Positions 1 to 5,309 of a stretch of DNA of 5,309 nucleotides are shown in pieces. The notes beneath the pieces were generated by a model that worked only from the letters and a program-made list of their open reading frames with translations, did not search any database and was not told the DNA's origin. Origin of the DNA: Pirellulaceae bacterium (GTDB taxonomy: Bacteria; Planctomycetota; Planctomycetia; Pirellulales; Pirellulaceae). The stretch spans positions 1 through 5,309 of the forward strand of contig JADLDX010000547.1 of NCBI GenBank assembly GCA_020846515.1, given 5' to 3'. Position 1 is the first letter of the stretch; each line of letters starts with the position of its first letter. The position numbers and the translations under genes are program-made.

Positions 1-1
1 G

Positions 2-457
2 ATGCCAATCGCCGCGGCGCAATGCCAACGCGGCGGAGGCCAGAGCCCGGGCACCAGCAATATGGCCAACACTCAGGGGTCCTACATGCAAACGCCTTTT
101 GGACCGATGGGCTATAACCAAATGGGCATGAACAACGGCTACAACCAAACTGGCTTCTCTCCAAACGCGTACAATCAGTTCGCATCGCAAGCGGCAACCG
201 CCGAGCAATACAACCGAAACCTCAAACAATATGCAGCCATGCAAGTCCAAGCCCAAGCGATGATGGTTCGTACCCAGATGGCGCAGACTAAATCCATGCG
301 CAAGCAAATGGATCAAGCCAGTTCGGAGATGCGCAAGTCTGCCCAGAAGGATCGCGCCGAGGCAATCGCGGCTCGCGAGGAACGCGAAGCGGCTCGCCGC
401 GCCAAATCCTATGATGCGCAACGCTCCGAAACTCGACTGGCTTCAGCCATCAAGTAA
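2..457 (+). CDS. Gln/Asn/Met-rich protein with charged coiled-coil-like C terminus, probably 5'-truncated
   Basis: The frame is open from the window edge to a TAA at 455-457, giving 151 residues. The ATG at position 2 may be an internal Met, since no upstream sequence is available to test it; ATG 62 is an alternative start, but neither shows a ribosome-binding site. Residues 20-60 are rich in Gly, Asn, Gln, Met, Tyr and Phe, with YNQ recurring at about 38, 47 and 57 and YNR at 70. Residues 75-110 are Gln/Met/Ala-rich. Residues 97-145 are highly charged (repeated Arg, Lys, Glu, with runs such as AREEREAARRAK) and look like a helical coiled coil. No catalytic motif or membrane segment is visible. 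I do not recognise the family. Composition suggests a structural, surface or RNA/protein-binding role, but that is a guess. The first 20 codons are the least certain part of the frame, because another frame is also open there up to about 115. Confidence 0.6.
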   Translation: MPIAAAQCQRGGGQSPGTSNMANTQGSYMQTPFGPMGYNQMGMNNGYNQTGFSPNAYNQFASQAATAEQYNRNLKQYAAMQVQAQAMMVRTQMAQTKSMRKQMDQASSEMRKSAQKDRAEAIAAREEREAARRAKSYDAQRSETRLASAIK

Positions 458-480
458 TTCACTGCTATTTCTTAGAAATT

Positions 481-540
481 AGCCGTACTGGCGTTAGCCA
501 CGGTTTTCGCTGAAAAAACCGGGGCTAACGCCCAGCGGCT
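481..540. repeat. Intergenic inverted repeat, copy 1 (possible terminator of the upstream gene)
   Basis: The left arm at 481-505 and right arm at 517-540 are imperfect inverted complements. The shared cores are GGCGTTAGCC on the left and GGCTAACGCC on the right, around an 11-base loop. The right arm with three more bases (517-543) recurs at 622-648 with one difference in 27 bases. The element begins 23 bases after the stop codon of the upstream gene, so its RNA hairpin could end transcription or stabilise the 3' end, although no T-run follows. From memory, similar GCGGCTAACGCCCAGCGGCT-type sequences are common between genes in Rhodopirellula-like planctomycetes; that was not checked here. Confidence 0.75.
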
Positions 541-563
541 GATAGGCCCTATCGTTTAACAGT

Positions 564-646
564 CAGCCGTAGGCGTACTCGGCTTACCGAGGTAACGCTG
601 CGGTCGATGCGGTGCTAAAGAAACCGCGGCTAACGCCCAGCGGCTG
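564..646. repeat. Intergenic inverted repeat, copy 2 (diverged, with nested hairpin)
   Basis: The outer ends CAGCCG (564-569) and CGGCTG (641-646) pair, followed by GGCGT (572-576) with ACGCC (633-637). The right arm at 622-648 is nearly the same as the right arm of copy 1. The left arm is interrupted after about 13 bases by unrelated sequence that includes a small hairpin, CTCGG (578-582) with CCGAG (587-591) and a 4-base loop. This looks like the same element family as copy 1 with a degraded or expanded interior. The two copies are in the same orientation, 105 bases apart, and lie wholly between genes. Confidence 0.6.
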
Positions 647-667
647 ATTCAAATTGACGCTGTCCAG

Positions 668-703
668 CTAAACACTTTGCTTAAATTCTTCGCCTAAACA
701 CTT
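668..703 (+). repeat. Direct repeat of a 10-base word upstream of the calcium-site gene
   Basis: CTAAACACTT occurs at 668-677 and again at 694-703, 26 bases apart from start to start, just ahead of the start codon at 725. The spacing is roughly two and a half helical turns. This could be part of a regulator-binding site or a chance duplication in the leader. No convincing promoter could be placed around it. Confidence 0.3.
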
Positions 704-724
704 CGCCAAAACTGTTGGGAACAA

Positions 725-1867
725 ATGAGTCGATCACACTCGTCATATCGTCGCCAGCCGTCGCGTCGCCAGCCGTCGCGTCGGCTGCACTCTGAACAAC
801 TCGAATCACGACGTCCCTTGGCCGCTGACTTGGCAGCCCTGGATGTCAACACCGACGGCATGATTACACCGGTTGATGCATTGATCGTGATCAACGAAAT
901 CAATAGCGCAGCCAATCGTGCCGACGGATCGACCAGCCTAACAGCCGAAGCGGAAGCGAAACTGGCTCTGGAGTGTGATACCAATGGGGATGGCGTTGTC
1001 AGCCCCCAAGATGTGCTGGGAATTATCAACCAACTGAATTCCGGCGTCGTCGCCGTCGTGACGGAGACAACTGACGATACGTCTGACGATACGTCTGACG
1101 ATACAACTGACGATACAACCGAAATCGTCGATCCGTCAGACGATAACACTACGGACGATAACGCCACAGACGATCCAGATGGGTCCGATGATTCAACCGA
1201 TCTTGACCCCAACGATGAAGACAACAGCCCCAACGATGATCCCGTTGACGATGATCCCGTTGACGATGATCCGTCTGACGATGACTCTTCTGATGATGAC
1301 TCTTCGAACGAAGATGACTCCAGCGAAGAGACACCTGATGAAGATGAAGATGAAGATGAAGATGGATCGACTGGCGATGATCAACCGACGGACGAGGATT
1401 GCGATCATGGCGAGTCGGTGACACGTCGAGTTCGGGCTGGTGAATTGGCCATGCGCGAGATTCTCGATGGCTCGTTGGGTCGAGGTTTGGGTCGAGGTTT
1501 AGATCGCGGCTTGGAGCGCGGTCTGCGAGCTTTGGACGCCAATGGAGATGGCAAGTTGACGAGCGATGAAGTGCCCGAGGCCCTGTGGGAACACTTAATC
1601 GAAGCCAATGCCGATGCCGACGAAGATGGAGCCCTGACGCTCGCTGAACTGAAAGCCTATCGTGAAGCCAAACGGCTGGCCGCCATCGAGGCGATCTTTG
1701 AGCAATTGGATCGGGACGACAGCGGCATGCTCACCTCAAGCGATCTACCTCGCTTGGTTTGGCGTTTAGTGTCCCGAGCCGATGCGAATGACAATGGCGA
1801 GGTCAGTCTGGAAGAGTTCATCAGCGCGGCAAAACTGCCCATCTTGCCGCTACTGAGAGGGCGTTAA
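725..1867 (+). CDS. Acidic calcium-site protein: LExR motif, dockerin-type repeats, Asp-rich linker, four EF-hands
   Basis: A 380-residue protein. A weak GGGA (717-720) lies four bases before the ATG. Residues 1-25 are Arg-rich, with RRQPS twice. LESRRPLAAD (26-35) resembles the LEPR-XLL type motif at the N terminus of many planctomycete surface proteins, and there is no ordinary hydrophobic signal peptide. Two dockerin-type loops follow: D40/N42/D44/G45/D51 and D85/N87/D89/G90/D96, each with the following hydrophobic helix (ALIVINEIN, VLGIINQLN). Residues 117-229 are about half Asp or Glu, have no Lys or Arg, and are built of DDTS, DDPVD, DDSSD and DE repeats. (G/D/E)RGL occurs four times at 252-267. 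Four EF-hand loops start at D271, D297, D329 and D353, each with Gly at position 6; position 12 is E282, E308, D340 and E364. The likely role is a secreted or surface calcium-binding or scaffolding protein. No enzymatic domain is seen, and a partner cohesin is not identified. Confidence 0.9.
   Translation: MSRSHSSYRRQPSRRQPSRRLHSEQLESRRPLAADLAALDVNTDGMITPVDALIVINEINSAANRADGSTSLTAEAEAKLALECDTNGDGVVSPQDVLGIINQLNSGVVAVVTETTDDTSDDTSDDTTDDTTEIVDPSDDNTTDDNATDDPDGSDDSTDLDPNDEDNSPNDDPVDDDPVDDDPSDDDSSDDDSSNEDDSSEETPDEDEDEDEDGSTGDDQPTDEDCDHGESVTRRVRAGELAMREILDGSLGRGLGRGLDRGLERGLRALDANGDGKLTSDEVPEALWEHLIEANADADEDGALTLAELKAYREAKRLAAIEAIFEQLDRDDSGMLTSSDLPRLVWRLVSRADANDNGEVSLEEFISAAKLPILPLLRGR
749..778 (+). 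repeat. 15-bp perfect tandem duplication encoding RRQPS twice
   Basis: CGTCGCCAGCCGTCG occurs at 749-763 and again at 764-778 without a mismatch, inside the N-terminal Arg-rich segment. Being in frame, it adds a second RRQPS to the protein. Perfect identity suggests a recent duplication. Confidence 0.9.
1071..1118 (+). repeat. 12-bp tandem repeat, four copies, encoding the DDT(S/T) run
   Basis: The unit CTGACGATACGT occurs at 1071-1082 and 1083-1094, and the variant CTGACGATACAA at 1095-1106 and 1107-1118. The array is in frame and gives the DDTS/DDTT segment around residues 117-132. The pairwise identity of neighbouring copies suggests expansion by slippage or unequal exchange. Confidence 0.9.
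1235..1309 (+). repeat. 15-bp tandem repeat, five copies, encoding DDPVD/DDSSD
   Basis: Units start at 1235, 1250, 1265, 1280 and 1295. The first two are identical (GATGATCCCGTTGAC). The third differs near its end, and the fourth and fifth share GATGACTCTTC. They encode DDPVD, DDPVD, DDPSD, DDSSD and DDSSN. The gradient from one unit type to another is typical of an array that has grown in steps. Confidence 0.85.
1337..1363 (+). repeat. (GATGAA)n hexanucleotide run encoding alternating Asp-Glu
   Basis: GATGAA is repeated four times without interruption, followed by one more GAT, encoding residues D205 to D213. It is a short, perfect, in-frame microsatellite. Changes of one unit would leave the frame intact. 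Confidence 0.9.
1478..1525 (+). repeat. 12-bp degenerate tandem repeat, four copies, encoding (G/D/E)RGL
   Basis: Units are at 1478-1489, 1490-1501, 1502-1513 and 1514-1525. The first two differ only in the last base (GGTCGAGGTTTG and GGTCGAGGTTTA), and the last two have drifted. The encoded basic RGL segment (residues 252-267) follows directly on the acidic linker region and leads into the first EF-hand. Confidence 0.8.
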
Positions 1868-1879
1868 GAGGTTCGCGTT

Positions 1880-1921
1880 GGGCGGCGTCCACACTGAGCA
1901 ATGGATGCGGGACGCCTGCCC
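1880..1921 (+). terminator. GC-rich hairpin after the calcium-site gene, possible terminator
   Basis: GGCGTCC (1884-1890) pairs with GGACGCC (1910-1916). With a single bulged T at 1917, the stem extends to GGGC (1880-1883) with GCCC (1918-1921), giving about 11 pairs and a 19-base loop. It starts 13 bases after the stop codon. No T-run follows, so it is not a typical intrinsic terminator. A role as a terminator or a 3'-end stabiliser is inferred only from position. Confidence 0.3.
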
Positions 1922-1939
1922 GTCGTCGGGTTGTGAATG

Positions 1940-1972
1940 GTGACCTCCACGCATACACTGGCGTAGAGGCAC
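1940..1972 (+). promoter_or_regulatory. Leader hairpin just upstream of the BatA-type gene
   Basis: CCTCCACGC (1944-1952) pairs with GCGTAGAGG (1961-1969) with one mismatch and an 8-base loop. GTG (1940-1942) pairs with CAC (1970-1972) across a bulged A at 1943. The right arm contains GAGG (1966-1969), the only Shine-Dalgarno-like string before ATG 1986, but it lies 16 bases from the start, further than usual. The hairpin could mask ribosome access or end upstream transcripts. It could also be coincidence. Confidence 0.3.
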
Positions 1973-1985
1973 TAGAAACAACGCT

Positions 1986-4484
1986 ATGAATTTTTTGCAT
2001 CTGTCACTGCTGGCTGGAATGGCAGCCATGGCGATTCCAGTCGCCTTGCACTTGCTCAGCCGACGACAACCGAAACTTGTTGCATTTCCGGCGCTACGTT
2101 TCGTCAAGCACACGGTAGTGCAACAGCGTGGAAGTTGGCAATTGCGACATTTCTTATTGCTCTGCTTGCGCGTGGGCATGTTTGGTGCCATGGCGTTGGC
2201 ACTGGCTCGACCCAGAGTCCATTCGGCCATGGTGACCACTGCCCTAGGACTGGGGCTGGTAACGGCTGGCGCTATCTTCGCGTCATTGGTGGCACTGGTG
2301 GCTGTCGTGACACGGCGTGGAATCGGGGTCTGGTTACCCGCCGCCATCATCGCGGGTGCCCTGTGGCTAACTGGCATCATATGGACCGGTGTTTCCGTCA
2401 CGCGCGGGCCCGTTGTACCCTCCAGCGATCAATCGGCCCCTGTGGCCGCAGCGTTGATTATCGATAGCGGTCCAACGCTGGACTATCGTGCCGAAAACGA
2501 AAAACGCTTCGCCGTCGCTAAGAAGATGGCCACATGGATCCTGAGCAAACTGCCCATCGATAGCCGGGTCGGTGTTTTGACTGGAGCACCTATCGGCGCG
2601 CTGTCGCTCGATCCTGCCACGGCCAAGGGACAAGTTGATATCTTGCAACCTCAGGCGGTGCGCGTCGACTTGAGCGCACGACTGCGCACGGCCATCGATC
2701 TCCTGTTGGCCAGTGACTTGGAACGCAAAGAGGTCTACGTGATTACCGACCTCATGAAACCGGGTTGGTCAGCCGCGGATGCCAGCCTGTCGGAATTTCT
2801 TAAACAACATGCGGATGAAGTCCTGGTCCAAGTCATCGATGTGGGCGCGGAGAACTCGACCAATTGGCGGTTGGGTGACCTGGAAATCGACTCGGAAAGT
2901 GTGCCGGATGGTAGCAACGCCAGCTGGCAAGTCACCGTTTCGCGGAGTGCCAAAGCGCCCGGTGCATCCGCGACGGTCAAATTGCTGCAAGAGGAATCTG
3001 GATTACCGATCATCAGCAATGATGCCCTGAAAGTGCCGCCCTCCAATATGGTCGATCAAGCCACGATCGACCTATCCACCAGCGCCGATGGGCAGGTGAC
3101 TCTAACCTCACCGAGCCTAACACCCGGTTCGCATAACTTTCGCATCGAACTGGATGTGGCCGATCCATTGCAGATCGATAATACGCGTTACGCTACGGTG
3201 GTCTGTGCGGCACAGCAATCTGCGTTAGTTGTCGCCGATGACGCCGACGCAGCCCGCCTTTTGAAGTTCGCTCTCAGCCCAAGCAGCAGTGACTCGCCGC
3301 AGAGCACTCCACCGGCCAATGCCGCCAGCGTTGGCACCCCTATCGACACAGACAACGCTGCAAACGCTAACACCGCTGCAAACACCAACAAGACTAATTC
3401 AGGCGACGCGACCGGCCTGCTGGATCGACCGGCCTCGGCTCAACAGGTGCGCAGTAGTCAATTGGCTCAAACGGCTTTGGAGCGATATGGAGTTATCTAC
3501 GTTAACGATCCACCCTCGCTGCCACCGGCATCGATTGCGTTACTGAAGAACTTTGTCAATCAAGGTGGTGGATTGTTTCTCGCTCTCGGACCGACACTGG
3601 GCAATCCCGATGAAGCGCGGCAGTCACCCTTAAACGAATTGTTGCCTGGTGCGCTGGCGAGAGTGGCGCGACGACAGGTCGATGATGATTCGCTTTTTTT
3701 GGTACCTGTTTCCACGTCGCATCCGTTATTTCATGTATTCGAATCCATTGCCGACGATGTGCCATGGAATCTTTTTCCCCTGCGGCGGTTGTGGGAGTTT
3801 GAGACGCTGGGTGCTGCGGCGCAAGTGCTCATGACCACCAGCGATCGCGCGCAGCCAGCTTTGATTTTGGAACGTCGAGGCTTAGGTCAAATCTTGACCT
3901 TGGTTACGCCCCTACCAGCTCAACCGGGCAATGAATCATGGAATGATCTGCTGTCAGAATCGGATTCTTGGCCCGCGTATGGCCTGATCTTAGGCGCGGC
4001 GCGACTGCTCAGCGGTCAAACGCAATCGCGTTACAATTTCGCAGCGGGAGAAAACACTTCGCTGGATAATGACCCCAAACTCTTTCCGATGAACTATATG
4101 CTCTACGCACCCGATGGCCAGCGGCGCAATCTCCAAGCGGATAATGGAATTTTGCTCTTGGGGCAACTCAACCAGGCCGGTACCTATCGTATGCGCGGAT
4201 TGCAGGGCAGCGTGACGACACGCGCCGTAAGCGTCAATACTCCAAGTGTTGATACGCAACTGGATCGAATGACTGGTGGGGAACTGGATGCCCTGCTGGG
4301 AGCGGGCAATTATCGACTGGCTCGCCAACAAAACGAAGTGGAAAGCAGTGTGGGGCAAGCGCGTTATGGACGCGAACTATTCCCGGTGTTGATGGCCTGC
4401 GTGGCCGCACTGTTCTTGGCTGAACAAGCTATGTCTAATCGCTTCTATAAATTGCGGCTGGCACCAGCGAGAAACGCAGCATGA
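1986..4484 (+). CDS. BatA-type membrane protein with degenerate VWA and glutamine-amidotransferase-like domains
   Basis: An 832-residue membrane protein. Residues 1-75 match the BatA N-terminal double-membrane module: MNFLHLSLLAG, AIPVALHLLSRRQPK, FPALRF and a second helix at about 54-75. Two further helices lie at about 82-108 and 115-137. A VWA-like domain covers about 153-290, but its metal site is degraded: the DxSxS motif reads D160-S-G162-P-T164, and the later TDG reads T254-D255-L. About 293-405 is beta-rich. YGVIYVND (501-508) followed by FVNQGGGLFLALG (523-535) is the amidotransferase-like fold seen in these proteins; no catalytic triad is evident. HPLF (579), RRLWEF and PALILERRGLGQI also fit the family. 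A C-terminal beta segment (683-750) and a membrane helix (about 797-814) follow. A hydrophilic Ala/Asn/Thr-rich insert at 441-474 interrupts the amidotransferase-like region. It likely acts in a membrane complex with the next gene. No clear ribosome-binding site is seen at the ATG. Confidence 0.9.
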   Translation: MNFLHLSLLAGMAAMAIPVALHLLSRRQPKLVAFPALRFVKHTVVQQRGSWQLRHFLLLCLRVGMFGAMALALARPRVHSAMVTTALGLGLVTAGAIFASLVALVAVVTRRGIGVWLPAAIIAGALWLTGIIWTGVSVTRGPVVPSSDQSAPVAAALIIDSGPTLDYRAENEKRFAVAKKMATWILSKLPIDSRVGVLTGAPIGALSLDPATAKGQVDILQPQAVRVDLSARLRTAIDLLLASDLERKEVYVITDLMKPGWSAADASLSEFLKQHADEVLVQVIDVGAENSTNWRLGDLEIDSESVPDGSNASWQVTVSRSAKAPGASATVKLLQEESGLPIISNDALKVPPSNMVDQATIDLSTSADGQVTLTSPSLTPGSHNFRIELDVADPLQIDNTRYATVVCAAQQSALVVADDADAARLLKFALSPSSSDSPQSTPPANAASVGTPIDTDNAANANTAANTNKTNSGDATGLLDRPASAQQVRSSQLAQTALERYGVIYVNDPPSLPPASIALLKNFVNQGGGLFLALGPTLGNPDEARQSPLNELLPGALARVARRQVDDDSLFLVPVSTSHPLFHVFESIADDVPWNLFPLRRLWEFETLGAAAQVLMTTSDRAQPALILERRGLGQILTLVTPLPAQPGNESWNDLLSESDSWPAYGLILGAARLLSGQTQSRYNFAAGENTSLDNDPKLFPMNYMLYAPDGQRRNLQADNGILLLGQLNQAGTYRMRGLQGSVTTRAVSVNTPSVDTQLDRMTGGELDALLGAGNYRLARQQNEVESSVGQARYGRELFPVLMACVAALFLAEQAMSNRFYKLRLAPARNAA

Positions 4485-5309
4485 CGCAGTGGAGCTTGGA
4501 ACCGGTTTTCGGTTGGCTGGCCATCGTGCCACTGGCCATCATGATGCTGGCGAGCCTCTGGTTTACGCTCACCGCTGAAGGTGTTGGCTGGTTGGGCCGC
4601 ATGTGGTTGGTCCTCCTGCGACTGCTAGCCATCGCCATCCTGCTCCTGGGTTGGTTAAGGCCAGGCTTGATCACGACAGTCGAGCGCGATAGCGACGCAG
4701 CGGTGGCCGTCCTAATCGATGCGTCGCAAAGTATGAACTTGCCCAGCGGTTATGGCGAAAAGAATCGCTGGACGGCAGCCCGCGAAGCCTGGCAGGCGAT
4801 CGATCGCGAACGTCAGCAAGACTTTGGCAAGACGCGATTCATTCCCTACTATTTTGACTACAATCTGCGCTCGGTCGCAGTGGGTCAAAACAACGATCCA
4901 AGTGCGGCTATGGAGGCCCTGTGGAACGCACCACCTGGCGGGAAAGTCACCGATCTGGGCACGGCCTTAGCCGAACTGCAACGCGCCCAGGTCGATCCAC
5001 CATTGCGCGCGGTCTTCATGTTGACCGATGGTGTGCAGACGGTCATTCCTGCCCCCACGGATCCAACGCTCATCGCACGGCAACTTGAGCAACTTGATCA
5101 ACCGCTAATCGTTGTCGGCTTGGGGCCGCGCTCGGAGAAAAGTCAACTGCGAGACCTGGCCGTTGATGGCGTACCGGAACATGTAACGGCCTTTGAAAAG
5201 AATCGCATCTCCGTGCCGGCGGTCATTCATGCGCGTGGCTTGCAGAACTCACCGATCAAAGTGGCCATGACTCTCAAGTCGGCTGGCAAGCCAGACATCA
5301 TGCTCAAGA
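4481..5309 (+). CDS. Membrane-anchored VWA protein with intact MIDAS, 3' end outside window
   Basis: This frame starts at the ATG overlapping the previous stop (ATGA, 4481-4484) and stays open to the window end, giving 276 residues of an incomplete protein. Two membrane helices are visible at about 10-30 and 41-60, followed by a VWA domain from about 74. The metal site is complete: D80-A-S82-Q-S84, a Thr at 157 (or 161) in KVTDLGTAL, and T182-D183-G184. FMLTDGVQT and PLIVVGLG are typical VWA core strands. A beta-rich segment begins at about 235. The four-base overlap implies translational coupling with the BatA-type gene, so the two products are probably made in similar amounts and act together. 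In the family, such proteins are often associated with MoxR ATPases; the actual substrate is unknown. The protein may carry further domains past the window edge. Confidence 0.92.
   Translation, partial: MTQWSLEPVFGWLAIVPLAIMMLASLWFTLTAEGVGWLGRMWLVLLRLLAIAILLLGWLRPGLITTVERDSDAAVAVLIDASQSMNLPSGYGEKNRWTAAREAWQAIDRERQQDFGKTRFIPYYFDYNLRSVAVGQNNDPSAAMEALWNAPPGGKVTDLGTALAELQRAQVDPPLRAVFMLTDGVQTVIPAPTDPTLIARQLEQLDQPLIVVGLGPRSEKSQLRDLAVDGVPEHVTAFEKNRISVPAVIHARGLQNSPIKVAMTLKSAGKPDIMLK

Noticed and set aside
2..115. Possible frameshift near the start of the first gene, because another frame is also open to about 115
   Set aside because: Neither frame has a recognisable domain here, and the chosen frame continues cleanly to 457, so there is no evidence for a shift.
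467..479. 13-base palindrome ATTTCTTAGAAAT after the first gene
   Set aside because: The arms are six bases around a single central base, too short and AT-rich to distinguish from chance.
654..687. Possible promoter: TTGACG at 654-659
   Set aside because: No acceptable -10 element lies 16-18 bases downstream; the nearest AT-rich stretch (681-687) is too far away.
694..1233. Long minus-strand open frame rich in Ser and Val opposite the calcium-site gene
   Set aside because: It is the reverse reading of the Asp-rich repeat region, where GAC/GAT repeats give Ser/Val codons on the other strand. The plus frame has clear dockerin and EF-hand motifs.
1071..1363. CRISPR-like array
   Set aside because: The repeats are directly adjacent, have no unique spacers and are in frame within a coding region.
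1850..2401. 183-codon minus-strand open frame over the start of the BatA-type gene
   Set aside because: The plus strand encodes a well-recognised BatA N-terminal module here, and the minus product shows no domain.
4752..4970. Short plus-strand open frame inside the last gene
   Set aside because: It is out of frame with the VWA protein starting at 4481, whose MIDAS motifs span this stretch.

Overview
All recognisable genes in this window lie on the + strand. The protein families point to a planctomycete, most likely a Pirellula/Rhodopirellula-type marine lineage. The evidence is an Arg-rich N terminus with an LExRxxLA motif leading into dockerin repeats, a BatA/von Willebrand factor A (VWA) membrane-protein pair of the type common in that phylum, weak or absent Shine-Dalgarno sites, and moderate GC content. 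This is inference from family knowledge; the window contains no rRNA or other taxonomic marker.

Layout. (1) 2-457 is the 3' part of a gene, probably truncated at its 5' end by the window edge. It encodes a Gln/Asn/Met/Tyr-rich segment followed by a charged, probably coiled-coil tail. (2) 458-724 is non-coding. It carries two copies of an inverted-repeat element whose right arms are nearly identical (26 of 27 bases). (3) 725-1867 encodes a 380-residue, very acidic, multi-calcium-site protein: LExR motif, two dockerin-type loops, a roughly 110-residue Asp/Glu-rich repeat linker without Lys or Arg, a short RGL repeat, and four EF-hand loops. (4) 1868-1985 is a 118-base gap with two imperfect hairpins. 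(5) 1986-4484 encodes an 832-residue BatA-type membrane protein with four N-terminal membrane segments, a VWA-like domain with a degraded metal site, beta-rich segments, a glutamine-amidotransferase-like fold and a C-terminal membrane segment. (6) 4481-5309 (open at the window end) overlaps it by four bases (ATGA). It encodes a membrane-anchored VWA protein with an intact metal-ion-dependent adhesion site (MIDAS).

Genes 5 and 6 are almost certainly one translationally coupled unit. They probably make a membrane complex in which one VWA partner can bind metal and the other may be only structural. Such proteins usually work with a MoxR-type AAA+ ATPase and a DUF58 protein, but neither is encoded in this window. 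The calcium-site protein upstream is on the same strand but is separated by a gap with hairpins, so a functional link to the VWA pair is not shown. I see no CRISPR array, insertion sequence, tRNA or phage gene, and no clear case for a wholly new system. The most unusual items are the dockerin/acidic-repeat/EF-hand architecture, with its slippage-prone DNA repeats, and the intergenic inverted-repeat family.
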